Origin: Halictus rubicundus
Taxonomy: Eukaryota; Arthropoda; Insecta; Hymenoptera; Halictidae
Assembly (NCBI RefSeq): GCF_050948215.1
Contig: NW_027488826.1
Span: forward strand, 1 to 64,000
Reading direction: 5' to 3'
Length of the DNA: 64,000 bases
In this document: positions 32,101 to 46,621 of the stretch, piece by piece
How positions within the stretch are numbered: the first letter of the stretch is position 1
Layout: each line of letters starts with the position of its first letter
Made by a program: the position numbers and the translations under genes
The notes under the pieces: model-generated
The model's input: the letters and a program-made list of their open reading frames with translations, nothing else
What the model was told of the DNA's origin: nothing
The model's database searches: none

Positions 32101-33942
32101 TCGTCTCCAGTCCTCTATCCTATACAATCCCCTATCATATCCTCTATCGTCTCCTATTCTCTATCCTATCCAATCCCCTATACTATCCTCTATCTTATCC
32201 TATCCTCTATCCTATCCTCTCCTCATTCCTATCCTATCCTCTATCCTATCCTATCCTCATTCCTATCCTATCCTCCATCCTATCCTATCCTCTATCCTAT
32301 CCAATCCTATATCCTATCCTGTCCGCTATCCTGTCCTACCCTCAATCCTATAATATCACCTATTCTATCCAATCCTCTATCCTATCCTCTATCCTATCCT
32401 ATCCTCTGTCCTATCCACTATCGTATAGTATCCTCTATCCTATCCAATCCTATATCCTATCCTCTATACACTCCAATCCTCTATCCTACCCTATCCTCTA
32501 TCCTATCCTATCCTCTATCCTATCCTACCCTCTATAATATCCTATCCTCTATCCTATCCTGTCCTCTATCCCATCGTATCCTCTATCCTATCCTATCCTC
32601 TATCCTATCCTATCCTCTATCCTATCCTATCTTCTATCCTATCCAATCCCCTATCCTATCCTCTATCCTATATTATCCACTATCCTATCGTATTCACTAT
32701 CCTATCGTATCAACTATCCTATCCATTCCCCTATCCTATCCTCTATTCTATCCTCTATCCTATCCTCTATCCTATCCTATCCTCTATCCTATCCTATCCT
32801 CTATCCAATCCTATCCTCTATCCTATGCTATCCTCTATCCTATCCTATCCTCTATCCTATCCTATCCTCTATTCTATCCTATCCTATCCTCTATCCTGTC
32901 CTATCATCTATCGTCTCCAGTCCTCTATCCTATCCAATCCCCTATCCTATCCTCTATCTTATCCTATCCTCTATCCTATCCTATCCTCTATCATATCCTA
33001 TCCTCTATCCTATCCTATCCTCTATCCTATCCTATCCTCTATCCTATCCTATCCTATCCTCTATCCTATCCTATCCTCTATCGTCTCCTGTCCTCTATCC
33101 TATACAATCCCCTATCATATCCTCTATCGTCTCCTATCCTCTATGCTATCCAATCCCCTATCCTATCATCTATCGTCTCCTATCCTCGGTCCTATCCTAT
33201 CCTCATTCCTATCCTATCCTCATTCCTATCCTATCCTCTATCCTATCCTATCCTATATCCTATCCCATCCGCTATCCTATCCTATCCTCTATTCTATCCT
33301 ATCCTCTATCCTATCCTATCCTCTATCCTATCCTATCCTCTATCCAATCCTCTATCCTATCCTATCCTCAATCCTATCCTATCCTCTATCCTATCCTATC
33401 CTCTATCCTATCCTCTATCGTATCCTATCCTCTATCCTATCCTATCCTCTATCCTATCCCATCCTCTATCCTATCCTATCCTCATTCCTATCCTATCCTC
33501 ATTCCTATCCTATGCACTATCCTATCCTATCCTCTATCCTATTCTATACTCTACCCTATCCTATCCGCTATCCTATCCTATCCTCCATCCTATCCTATCC
33601 TCTATCCTATCCAATCCTATATCCTATCCTGTCCGCTATCCTGTCCTACCCTCAATCCTATAATATCACCTATTCTATCCAATCCTCTATCCTATCCTCT
33701 ATCCTATCCTATCCTCATTCCTATCCTATCCTCATTCCTATCCTATGCTCTATCCTATCCTATCCTCTATCCTATTCTATACTCTACCCTATCCTATCCT
33801 CTATCCTATCCCATCCTCTATCCTATCCTATCCTCATTCCTATCCTATCCTCTATCCTATCCTATCCTCTATCCTATCCCATCCTCTATCCTATCCTATC
33901 CTCATTAGTATCCTATCCTCATTGCTATCCTATGCTCTATCC
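29113..33942. repeat. 4,830-bp tandem duplication, first copy
   Basis: Every variant that I checked recurs 4,830 bp to the right, including CCAACCCCC (29855/34685), CATTAGTATCC (33903/38733) and TATGCACTAT (33511/38341). The match begins after a G/C difference at 29112/33942. It contains an inner repeat of about 1,062 bp (ATTCTATATTCTATCCG at 29131 and 30193). Confidence 0.88.
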
Positions 33943-36900
33943 TATCCTATCCTCTATCCTATTCTATATTCTATCCGATCCTATCCAATCCTCTATCTTA
34001 TCCTATCCTCTATCCTATCCTATCCTCATTCCTATACTATCCTCTATCCTATCCTATCCTCTATCCTGTTCTATACTCTACCCTATTCCTATCCGCTATC
34101 CTATCCTATCCTATCCTCCATCCTATCCTATCCTCTATCCTATCCAATCCTATATCCTATCCTATCCGCTATCCTGTCCTACCCTCTATCCTATAATATC
34201 ACCTATTCTATCCAATCTTCTATAGTATCCTCTATCCTATCCTACCCTCTGTCCTATCCACTATCGTATCCTATCCTCTATCTTATCCAATCCTATATCC
34301 TATCCTCTATACACTCCAATCCTCTATCCTATCCTATCCTCTATCCTATCCTATCCTCTATCCTACCCTATCCTCTATCCTATCCTATCCTCTATACACT
34401 CCAATCCTCTATCCTACCCTATCCTCTATCCTATCCTATCCTCTATCCCATCCTATCCTCTATAATATCCTATCCTCTATCCTATCCTGTCCTCTATCCT
34501 ATTCGATCCTATATCCTATCCTCTATACACTCCAATCCTCTATCCTATCCTATCCTCTATCCTATCCTATCCTCTATCCTATCCTATCCTCTATAATATC
34601 CTATCCTCTATCCTATCCTATCCTCTATCCTATCCTATCCTCTATCCTATCCTATCCTCTATCCTATCCTATCTTCTATCCTATCCAACCCCCTATCCTA
34701 TCCTCTATCCTATATTATCCACTATCCTATCGTATTCACTATCCTATCGTATCAACTATCCTATCCATTCCCCTATCCTATCCTCTATCCTATCCTCTAT
34801 CCTATCCTCTATCCTATCCTCTATCCTATCCTATCCTCAATCCTATCCTATCCTCTATCCTATCCTATCCTCTATCCTATCCTCTATCCTATCCTCTATC
34901 CTATCCTATCCTCTATCCTATCCTATCCTCTATCCTATCCTATCCTCTATCCTATCCTATCCTCTATTCTATCCTATCCTCTATCCTATCCTATCCTCTA
35001 TCGTATCCTATCCTCTATCCTATTCTATATTCTATCCGATCCTATCCAATCCTCTATCTTATCCTATCCTCTATCCTATCCTATCCTCATTCCTATACTA
35101 TCCTCTATCCTATCCTATCCTCTATCCTGTTCTATACTCTACCCTATTCCTATCCGCTATCCTATCCTATCCTATCCTCCATCCTATCCTATCCTCTATC
35201 CTATCCAATCCTATATCCTATCCTATCCGCTATCCTGTCCTACCCTCTATCCTATAATATCACCTATTCTATCCAATCTTCTATCCTATCCTCTATCCTA
35301 TCCTACCCTCTGTCCTATCCACTATCGTATCCTATCCTCTATCTTATCCAATCCTATATCCTATCCTCTATACACTCCAATCCTCTATCCTATCCTATCC
35401 TCTATCCTATCCTATCCTCTATCCTACCCTATCCTCTATCCTATCCTATCCTCTATACACTCCAATCCTCTATCCTACCCTATCCTCTATCCTATCCTAT
35501 CCTCTATCCCATCCTATCCTCTATAATATCCTATCCTCTATCCTATCCTGTCCTCTATCCTATTCGATCCTATATCCTATCCTCTATACACTCCAATCCT
35601 CTATCCTATCCTATCCTCTATCCTATCCTATCCTCTATCCTATCCTATCCTCTATAATATCCTATCCTCTATCCTATCCTATCCTCTATCCTATCCTATC
35701 CTCTATCCTATCCTATCCTCTATCCTATCCTATCTTCTATCCTATCCAATCCCCTATCCTATCCTCTATCCTATATTATCCACTATCCTATCGTATTCAC
35801 TATCCTATCGTATCAACTATCCTATCCATTCCCCTATCCTATCCTCTATTCTATCCTCTATCCTATCCTATCCTCTATCCTATCCTATCCTCTATCCTAT
35901 CCAATCCTCTATCCTATCCTCTATCCTATCCTATCCTCTATCCTATCCTATCCTATATCCTATCCCATCCGCTATCCTATCCTATCTTCTATCCTATCCT
36001 ATCCTCTATCCTATCCTATCCTCTATCCTATCCTATCCTCTATTCTATCCTCTATCCTATCCTCTATCCTATCCTATCCCCTATCCTATCCTATCCTCTA
36101 TCCTATCCTATCCGCTATCCTATCCTATCCTCTATCCTATCCTATCCTCTATCCTATCCTATCCTCTATCCTATTCTATACTCTACCCTATCCTATCCGC
36201 TATCCTATCCTATCCTCCATCCTATCCTATCCTCTATCCTATCCAATCCTATATCCTATCCTGTCCGCTATCCTGTCCTACCCTCAATCCTATAATATCA
36301 CCTATTCTATTCAATCCTCTATCCTATCCTCTATCCTATCCTATCCTCTATCCTATCCTCTATCGTATCCTATCCTCTATCCTATCCTATCCTCTATCCT
36401 ATCGCATCCTCTATCCTATCCTATCCTCATTCCTATCCTATCCTCATTCCTATCCTATGCTCTATCCTATCCTATCCTCTATCCTATTCTATACTCTACC
36501 CTATCCTATCCGCTATCCTATCCTATCCTCCATCCTATCCTATCCTCTATCCTATCCAATCCTATATCCTATCCTGTCCGCTATCCTGTCCTACCCTCAA
36601 GCCTATAATATCACCTATTCTATCCAATCCTCTATCCTATCCTCTATCCTATCCTATCCTCTGTCCTATCCACTATCGTATAGTATCCTCTATCCTATCC
36701 AATCCCCTATCCTATCCTCTATACACTCCAATCCTCTATCCTACCCTATCCTCTATCCTATCCTATCCAATCCTATATCCTATCCTCTATACACTCCAAT
36801 CCTCTATCCTACCCTATCCTCTATCCTATCCTATCCTCTATCCTATCCTATCCTCTATCCTATCCTATCCTCTATCCTATCCTATCTTCTATAATATCCT

Positions 36901-38772
36901 ATCCTATCCTCTATCCTGTCCTATCATCTATCGTCTCCAGTCCTCTATCCTATACAATCCCCTATCATATCCTCTATCGTCTCCTATTCTCTATCCTATC
37001 CAATCCCCTATACTATCCTCTATCTTATCCTATCCTCTATCCTATCCTCTCCTCATTCCTATCCTATCCTCTATCCTATCCTATCCTCATTCCTATCCTA
37101 TCCTCCATCCTATCCTATCCTCTATCCTATCCAATCCTATATCCTATCCTGTCCGCTATCCTGTCCTACCCTCAATCCTATAATATCACCTATTCTATCC
37201 AATCCTCTATCCTATCCTCTATCCTATCCTATCCTCTGTCCTATCCACTATCGTATAGTATCCTCTATCCTATCCAATCCTATATCCTATCCTCTATACA
37301 CTCCAATCCTCTATCCTACCCTATCCTCTATCCTATCCTATCCTCTATCCTATCCTACCCTCTATAATATCCTATCCTCTATCCTATCCTGTCCTCTATC
37401 CCATCGTATCCTCTATCCTATCCTATCCTCTATCCTATCCTATCCTCTATCCTATCCTATCTTCTATCCTATCCAATCCCCTATCCTATCCTCTATCCTA
37501 TATTATCCACTATCCTATCGTATTCACTATCCTATCGTATCAACTATCCTATCCATTCCCCTATCCTATCCTCTATTCTATCCTCTATCCTATCCTCTAT
37601 CCTATCCTATCCTCTATCCTATCCTATCCTCTATCCAATCCTATCCTCTATCCTATGCTATCCTCTATCCTATCCTATCCTCTATCCTATCCTATCCTCT
37701 ATTCTATCCTATCCTATCCTCTATCCTGTCCTATCATCTATCGTCTCCAGTCCTCTATCCTATCCAATCCCCTATCCTATCCTCTATCTTATCCTATCCT
37801 CTATCCTATCCTATCCTCTATCATATCCTATCCTCTATCCTATCCTATCCTCTATCCTATCCTATCCTCTATCCTATCCTATCCTATCCTCTATCCTATC
37901 CTATCCTCTATCGTCTCCTGTCCTCTATCCTATACAATCCCCTATCATATCCTCTATCGTCTCCTATCCTCTATGCTATCCAATCCCCTATCCTATCATC
38001 TATCGTCTCCTATCCTCGGTCCTATCCTATCCTCATTCCTATCCTATCCTCATTCCTATCCTATCCTCTATCCTATCCTATCCTATATCCTATCCCATCC
38101 GCTATCCTATCCTATCCTCTATTCTATCCTATCCTCTATCCTATCCTATCCTCTATCCTATCCTATCCTCTATCCAATCCTCTATCCTATCCTATCCTCA
38201 ATCCTATCCTATCCTCTATCCTATCCTATCCTCTATCCTATCCTCTATCGTATCCTATCCTCTATCCTATCCTATCCTCTATCCTATCCCATCCTCTATC
38301 CTATCCTATCCTCATTCCTATCCTATCCTCATTCCTATCCTATGCACTATCCTATCCTATCCTCTATCCTATTCTATACTCTACCCTATCCTATCCGCTA
38401 TCCTATCCTATCCTCCATCCTATCCTATCCTCTATCCTATCCAATCCTATATCCTATCCTGTCCGCTATCCTGTCCTACCCTCAATCCTATAATATCACC
38501 TATTCTATCCAATCCTCTATCCTATCCTCTATCCTATCCTATCCTCATTCCTATCCTATCCTCATTCCTATCCTATGCTCTATCCTATCCTATCCTCTAT
38601 CCTATTCTATACTCTACCCTATCCTATCCTCTATCCTATCCCATCCTCTATCCTATCCTATCCTCATTCCTATCCTATCCTCTATCCTATCCTATCCTCT
38701 ATCCTATCCCATCCTCTATCCTATCCTATCCTCATTAGTATCCTATCCTCATTGCTATCCTATGCTCTATCC
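33943..38772. repeat. 4,830-bp tandem duplication, second copy
   Basis: It repeats 29113-33942 without a difference that I could find. Similarity runs a further 26 bp, to 38798, where TATACTC replaces TATATTC. Such identity in an array where neighbouring units vary means a very recent event or an assembly artefact. Confidence 0.88.
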
Positions 38773-41264
38773 TATCCTATCCTCTATCCTATTCTATACT
38801 CTACCCTATCCTATCCGCTATCCTATCCTATCCTCCATCCTATCCTATCCTCTATCCTATCCAATCCTATATCCTATCCTGTCCGCTATCCTGTCCTACC
38901 CTCAATCCTATAATATCACCTATTCTATCCAATCCTCTATCCTATCCTCTATCCTATCCTATCATCATTCCTATCCTATCCTCCATCCTATCCTATCCTC
39001 TATCCTATCCAATCCTATATCCTATCCTGTCCGCTATCCTGTCCTACCCTCAATCCTATAATATCACCTATTCTATCCAATCCTCTATCCTATCATCTAT
39101 CATATCCTATCCTCTGTCCTATCCACTATCGTATAGTATCCTCTATCCTATCCAATCCTATATCCTATCCTCTATACACTCCAATCCTCTATCCTACCCT
39201 ATCCTCTATCCTATCCTATCCTCTATCCTATCCTATCCTCTATAATATCCTATCCTCTATCCTATCCTGTCCTCTATCCCATCCTATCCTCTATCCTATC
39301 CTATCCTCTATCCTATCCTATCCTCTATCCTATCCTATCTTCTATCCTATCCAATCCCCTATCCTATCCTCTATCCTATATTATCCACTATCCTATCGTA
39401 TTCACTATCCTATCGTATCAACTATCCTATCCATTCCCCTATCCTATCCTCCATTCTATCCTCTATCCTATCCTCTATCCTATCCTATCCTCTATCCTAT
39501 CCTATCCTCTATCCAATCCTATCCTCTATCCTATGCTATCCTCTATCCTATCCTACCCTCTATCCTATCCTATCCTCTATTCTATCCTATCCTATCCTCT
39601 ATCCTGTCCTATCATCTATCGTCTCCAGTCCTCTATCCTATCCAATCCCCTATCATATCCTCTATCTTATCCTATCCTCTATCCTATCCTATCCTCATTC
39701 CTATCCTATCCTCTATCCTATCCTATACTCTGTCCTATCCAATCCTATATCCTATCCCATCCGCTATCCTATCCCATCCTCTATCCTATACTATCCTCTA
39801 TCCTATCCTATCCTCTATCCTATCCAATCCTCTATCCTATCCTCTATCCTATCCTCTATCCTATCCTCTATCCTATCCTCTATCCTATCCTCTATCCTAT
39901 CCTCTATCCTATCCTATCCTCAATCCTATCCTATCCTCTATCCTATCCTATCCTCTATCGTATCCTATCCTCTATCCTATTCTATATTCTATCCGATCCT
40001 ATCCAATCCTCTATCTTATCCTATCCTCTATCCTATCCTATCCTCATTCCTATACTATCCTCTATCCTATCCTATCCTATATCCTATCCTATCCGCTATC
40101 CTGTCCTACCCTCTATCCTATAATATCACCTATTCTATCCAATCTTCTATCCTATCCTCTATCCTATCCTACCCTCTGTCCTATCCACTATCGTATCCTA
40201 TCCTCTATCTTATCCAATCCTATATCCTATCCTCTATACACTCCAATCCTCTATCCTATCCTATCCTCTATCCTATCCTATCCTCTATCCTACCCTATCC
40301 TCTATCCTATCCTATCCTCTATCCTATCCTATCCTCTATCCTATCCTATCCTATCCTCTATCCTATCCTATCCGCTATCCTATCCTATCCTCTATCCTAT
40401 CCTATCCTCTATCCTATCCTATCCTCTATCCTATTCTATACTCTACCCTATCCTATCCGCTATCTTATCCTATCCTCCATCCTATCCTATCCTCTATCCT
40501 ATCCAATCCTATATCCTATCCTGTCCGCTATCCTGTCCTACCCTCAATCCTATAATATCACCTATTCTATCCAATCCTCTATCCTATCCTCTATCCTATC
40601 CTATCCTCTGTCCTATCCACTATCGTATAGTATCCTCTATCCTATCCAATCGTATATCCTATCCTCTATACACTCCAATCCTCTATCCTACCCTAGCCTC
40701 TATCCTATCCTATCCTCTATCCTATCCTATCCTCTATAATATCCTATCCTCTATCCTATCCTGTTCTCTATCCTATCCTATCCTCTATCCTATCCTATCC
40801 TCTATCCTATCCTATCCTCTATCCTATCATATCTTCTATCCTATCCAATCCCCTATCCTATCCTCTATCCTATATTATCCACTATCCTATCGTATTCACT
40901 ATCCTATCGTATCAACTATCCTATCCATTCCCCTATCCTATCCTCTATTCTATCCTCTATCCTATCCTCTATCCTATCCTCTATTCTATCCTCTATCCTA
41001 TCCTATCTTCTATCCTATCCTATCCTCATTCCTATACTATCCTCTATCCTATCCTATCCTCTATCCTGTTCTATACTCTACCCTATTCCTATCCGCTATC
41101 CTATCCTATCCTATCCTCCATCCTATCCTATCCTCTATCCTATCCAATCCTATATCCTATCCTCTATCCTATATTATCCACTATCCTATCGTATTCACTA
41201 TCCTATCGTATCAACTATCCTATCCATTCCCCTATCCTATCCTCTATTCTATCCTCTATCCTAT

Positions 41265-43955
41265 CCTATCCTCTATCCTATCCTATCCTCTATACACTCC
41301 AATCCTCTATCCTACCCTATCCTCTATCCTATCCTATCCTCTATCCCATCCTATCCTCTATAATATCCTATCCTCTATCCTATCCTGTCCTCTATCCTAT
41401 TCGATCCTATATCTTATCCTCTATACACTCCAATCCTCTATCCTATCCTATCCTCTATCCTATCCTATCCTCTATCCTATCCTATCCTCTATCCTATCCT
41501 ATCCTCTATAATATCCTATCCTCTATCCTATCCTATCCTCTATCCTATCCTATCCTCTATCCTATCCTATCTTCTATCCTATCCAATCCCCTATCCTATC
41601 CTCTATCCTATATTATCCACTATCCTATCGTATTCACTATCCTATCGTATCAACTATCCTATCCATTCCCCTATCCTATCCTCTATTCTATCCTCTATCC
41701 TATCCTATCCTCTATCCTATCCTATCCTCTATCCTATCCAATCCTCTATCCTATCCTCTATCCTATCCTCTATCCTATCCTATCCTCAATCCTATCCTAT
41801 CCTCTATCCTATCCTATCCTCTATCGTATCCTATCCTCTATCCTATTCTATATTCTATCCGATCCTATCCAATCCTCTATCTTATCCTATCCTCTATCCT
41901 ATCCTATCCTCATTCCTATACTATCCTCTATCCTATCCTATCCACTATCCTGTTCTATACTCTACCCTATTCCTATCCGCTATCCTATCCTATCCTATCC
42001 TCCATCCTATCCTATCCTCTATCCTATCCAATCCTATATCCTATCCTATCCGCTATCCTGTCCTACCCTCTATCCTATAATATCACCTATTCTATCCAAT
42101 CTTCTATCCTATCCTCTATCCTATCCTACCCTCTGTCCTATCCACTATCGTATCCTATCCTCTATCTTATCCAATCCTATATCCTATCCTCTATACACTC
42201 CAATCCTCTATCCTATCCTATCCTCTATCCTATCCTATCCTCTATCCTACCCTATCCTCTATCCTATCCTATCCTCTATACACTCCAATCCTCTATCCTA
42301 CCCTATCCTCTATCCTATCCTATCCTCTATCCCATCCTATCCTCTATAATATCCTATCCTCTATCCTATCCTGTCCTCTATCCTATTCGATCCTATATCC
42401 TATCCTCTATACACTCCAATCCTCTATCCTATCCTATCCTCTATCCTATCCTATCCTCTATCCTATCCTATCCTCTATAATATCCTATCCTCTATCCTAT
42501 CCTATCCTCTATCCTATCCTATCCTCTATCCTATCCTATCCTCTATCCTATCCTATCTTCTATCCTATCCAATCCCCTATCCTATCCTGTATCCTATATT
42601 ATCCACTATCCTATCGTATTCACTATCCTATCGTATCAACTATCCTATCCATTCCCCTATCCTATCCTCTATTCTATCCTCTATCCTATCCTATCCTCTA
42701 TCCTATCCTATCCTCTATCCTATCCAATCCTCTATCCTATCCTCTATCCTATCCTATCCTCTATCCTATCCTATCCTATATCCTATCCCATCCGCTATCC
42801 TATCCTATCTTCTATCCTATCCTATCCTCTATCCTATCCTATCCTCTATCCTATCCTATCCTCTATTCTATCCTCTATCCTATCCTCTATCCTATCCTAT
42901 CCTCTATCCTATCCTATCCTCTATCCTATCCTATCCGCTATCCTATCCTATCCTCTATCCTATCCTATCATCTATCCTATCCTATCCTCTATCCTATTCT
43001 ATACTCTACCCTATCCTATCCGCTATCCTATCCTCTATCCTATCCTATCCTCTGTCCTATCCACTATCGTATAGTATCCTCTATCCTATCCAATCCTATA
43101 TCCTATCCTCTATACACTCCAATCCTCTATCCTACCCTATCCTCTATCCTATCCTATCCAATCCTATATCCTATCCTCTATACACTCCAATCCTCTATCC
43201 TACCCTATCCTCTATCCTATCCTATCCTCTATCCTATCCTATCCTCTATCCTATCCTATCCTCTATCCTATCCTATCCTCTATCGTCTCCTGTCCTCTAT
43301 CCTATACAATCCCCTATCATATCCTCTATCGTCTCCTATCCTCTATGCTATTCAATCCCCTATCCTATCCTCTATCGTCTCCTATCCTCGGTCCTATCCT
43401 ATCCTCATTCCTATCCTATCCTCTATCCCATCCTATCCTATATCCTATCCCATCCGCTATCCTATCCTATCCTCTATTCTATCCTATCCTCTATCCTATC
43501 CTATCCTCTATCCTATCCAATCCTCTATCCTATCCTCTATCCTATCCTCTATCCTATCCTATCCTCAATCCTATCCTATCCTCTATCCTATCCTATCCTC
43601 TATCCTATCCTCTATCGTATCCTATCCTCTATCCTATCCCATCCTCTATCCTATCCTATCCTCATTCCTATCCTATCCTCATTCCTATCCTATGATCTAT
43701 CCTATCCTATCCTCTATCCTATTCTATACTCTACCCTATCCTATCCGCTATCCTATCCTATCCTCCATCCTATCCTATCCTCTATCCTATCCAATCCTAT
43801 ATCCTATCATGTCCGCTATCCTGTCCTACCCTCAATCCTATAATATCACCTATTCTATCCAATCCTCTATCCTATCCTCTATCCTATCCTATCCTCATTC
43901 CTATCCTATCCTCATTCCTATCCTATCCTCTATCCTATCCTATCCTCTATCCTAC
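41265..43955. repeat. 2,691-bp tandem duplication, first copy
   Basis: Markers recur 2,691 bp to the right, for example TATACACTCC (41291/43982), TCCTATTCTATATTC (41841/44532) and the GCTATTCAATCCCC block (43347/46038). A few single-base differences exist, such as TCCACTATCCTG against TCCTCTATCCTG near 41941. Confidence 0.8.
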
Positions 43956-46621
43956 CCTATCCTCTATCCTATCCTATCCTCTATACACTCCAATCCTCTA
44001 TCCTACCCTATCCTCTATCCTATCCTATCCTCTATCCCATCCTATCCTCTATAATATCCTATCCTCTATCCTATCCTGTCCTCTATCCTATTCGATCCTA
44101 TATCCTATCCTCTATACACTCCAATCCTCTATCCTATCCTATCCTCTATCCTATCCTATCCTCTATCCTATCCTATCCTCTATCCTATCCTATCCTCTAT
44201 AATATCCTATCCTCTATCCTATCCTATCCTCTATCCTATCCTATCCTCTATCCTATCCTATCTTCTATCCTATCCAATCCCCTATCCTATCCTCTATCCT
44301 ATATTATCCACTATCCTATCGTATTCACTATCCTATCGTATCAACTATCCTATCCATTCCCCTATCCTATCCTCTATTCTATCCTCTATCCTATCCTATC
44401 CTCTATCCTATCCTATCCTCTATCCTATCCAATCCTCTATCCTATCCTCTATCCTATCCTCTATCCTATCCTATCCTCAATCCTATCCTATACTCTTTCC
44501 TATCCTATCCTCTATCGTATCCTATCCTCTATCCTATTCTATATTCTATCCGATCCTATCCAATCCTCTATCTTATCCTATCCTCTATCCTATCCTATCC
44601 TCATTCCTATACTATCCTCTATCCTATCCTATCCTCTATCCTGTTCTATACTCTACCCTATTCCTATCCGCTATCCTATCCTATCCTATCCTCCATCCTA
44701 TCCTATCCTCTATCCTATCCAATCCTATATCCTATCCTATCCGCTATCCTGTCCTACCCTCTATCCTATAATATCACCTATTCTATCCAATCTTCTATCC
44801 TATCCTCTATCCTATCCTACCCTCTGTCCTATCCACTATCGTATCCTATCCTCTATCTTATCCAATCCTATATCCTATCCTCTATACACTCCAATCCTCT
44901 ATCCTATCCTATCCTCTATCCTATCCTATCCTCTATCCTACCCTATCCTCTATCCTATCCTATCCTCTATACACTCCAATCCTCTATCCTACCCTATCCT
45001 CTATCCTATCCTATCCTCTATCCCATCCTATCCTCTATAATATCCTATCCTCTATCCTATCCTGTCCTCTATCCTATTCGATCCTATATCCTATCCTCTA
45101 TACACTCCAATCCTCTATCCTATCCTATCCTCTATCCTATCCTATCCTCTATCCTATCCTATCCTCTATAATATCCTATCCTCTATCCTATCCTATCCTC
45201 TATCCTATCCTATCCTCTATCCTATCCTATCCTCTATCCTATCCTATCTTCTATCCTATCCAATCCCCTATCCTATCCTCTATCCTATATTATCCACTAT
45301 CCTATCGTATTCACTATCCTATCGTATCAACTATCCTATCCATTCCCCTATCCTATCCTCTATTCTATCCTCTATCCTATCCTATCCTCTATCCTATCCT
45401 ATCCTCTATCCTATCCAATCCTCTATCCTATCCTCTATCCTATCCTATCCTCTATCCTATCCTATCCTATATCCTATCCCATCCGCTATCCTATCCTATC
45501 TTCTATCCTATCCTATCCTCTATCCTATCCTATCCTCTATCCTATCCTATCCTCTATTCTATCCTCTATCCTATCCTCTATCCTATCCTATCCTCTATCC
45601 TATCCTATCCTCTATCCTATCCTATCCGCTATCCTATCCTATCCTCTATCCTATCCTATCCTCTATCCTATCCTATCCTCTATCCTATTCTATACTCTAC
45701 CCTATCCTATCCGCTATCCTATCCTCTATCCTATCCTATCCTCTGTCCTATCCACTATCGTATAGTATCCTCTATCCTATCCAATCCTATATCCTATCCT
45801 CTATACACTCCAATCCTCTATCCTACCCTATCCTCTATCCTATCCTATCCAATCCTATATCCTATCCTCTATACACTCCAATCCTCTATCCTACCCTATC
45901 CTCTATCCTATCCTATCCTCTATCCTATCCTATCCTCTATCCTATCCTATCCTCTATCCTATCCTATCCTCTATCGTCTCCTGTCCTCTATCCTATACAA
46001 TCCCCTATCATATCCTCTATCGTCTCCTATCCTCTATGCTATTCAATCCCCTATCCTATCCTCTATCGTCTCCTATCCTCGGTCCTATCCTATCCTCATT
46101 CCTATCCTATCCTCTATCCCATCCTATCCTATATCCTATCCCATCCGCTATCCTATCCTATCCTCTATTCTATCCTATCCTCTATCCTATCCTATCCTCT
46201 ATCCTATCCAATCCTCTATCCTATCCTCTATCCTATCCTCTATCCTATCCTATCCTCAATCCTATCCTATCCTCTATCCTATCCTATCCTCTATCCTATC
46301 CTCTATCGTATCCTATCCTCTATCCTATCCCATCCTCTATCCTATCCTATCCTCATTCCTATCCTATCCTCATTCCTATCCTATGATCTATCCTATCCTA
46401 TCCTCTATCCTATTCTATACTCTACCCTATCCTATCCGCTATCCTATCCTATCCTCCATCCTATCCTATCCTCTATCCTATCCAATCCTATATCCTATCA
46501 TGTCCGCTATCCTGTCCTACCCTCAATCCTATAATATCACCTATTCTATCCAATCCTCTATCCTATCCTCTATCCTATCCTATCCTCATTCCTATCCTAT
46601 CCTCATTCCTATCCTATCCTC
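43956..46621. repeat. 2,691-bp tandem duplication, second copy
   Basis: It matches 41265-43930 and ends where CTCTATCC is replaced by CTCCATCC. The divergence, though small, is greater than in the 4,830-bp pair. Confidence 0.8.
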
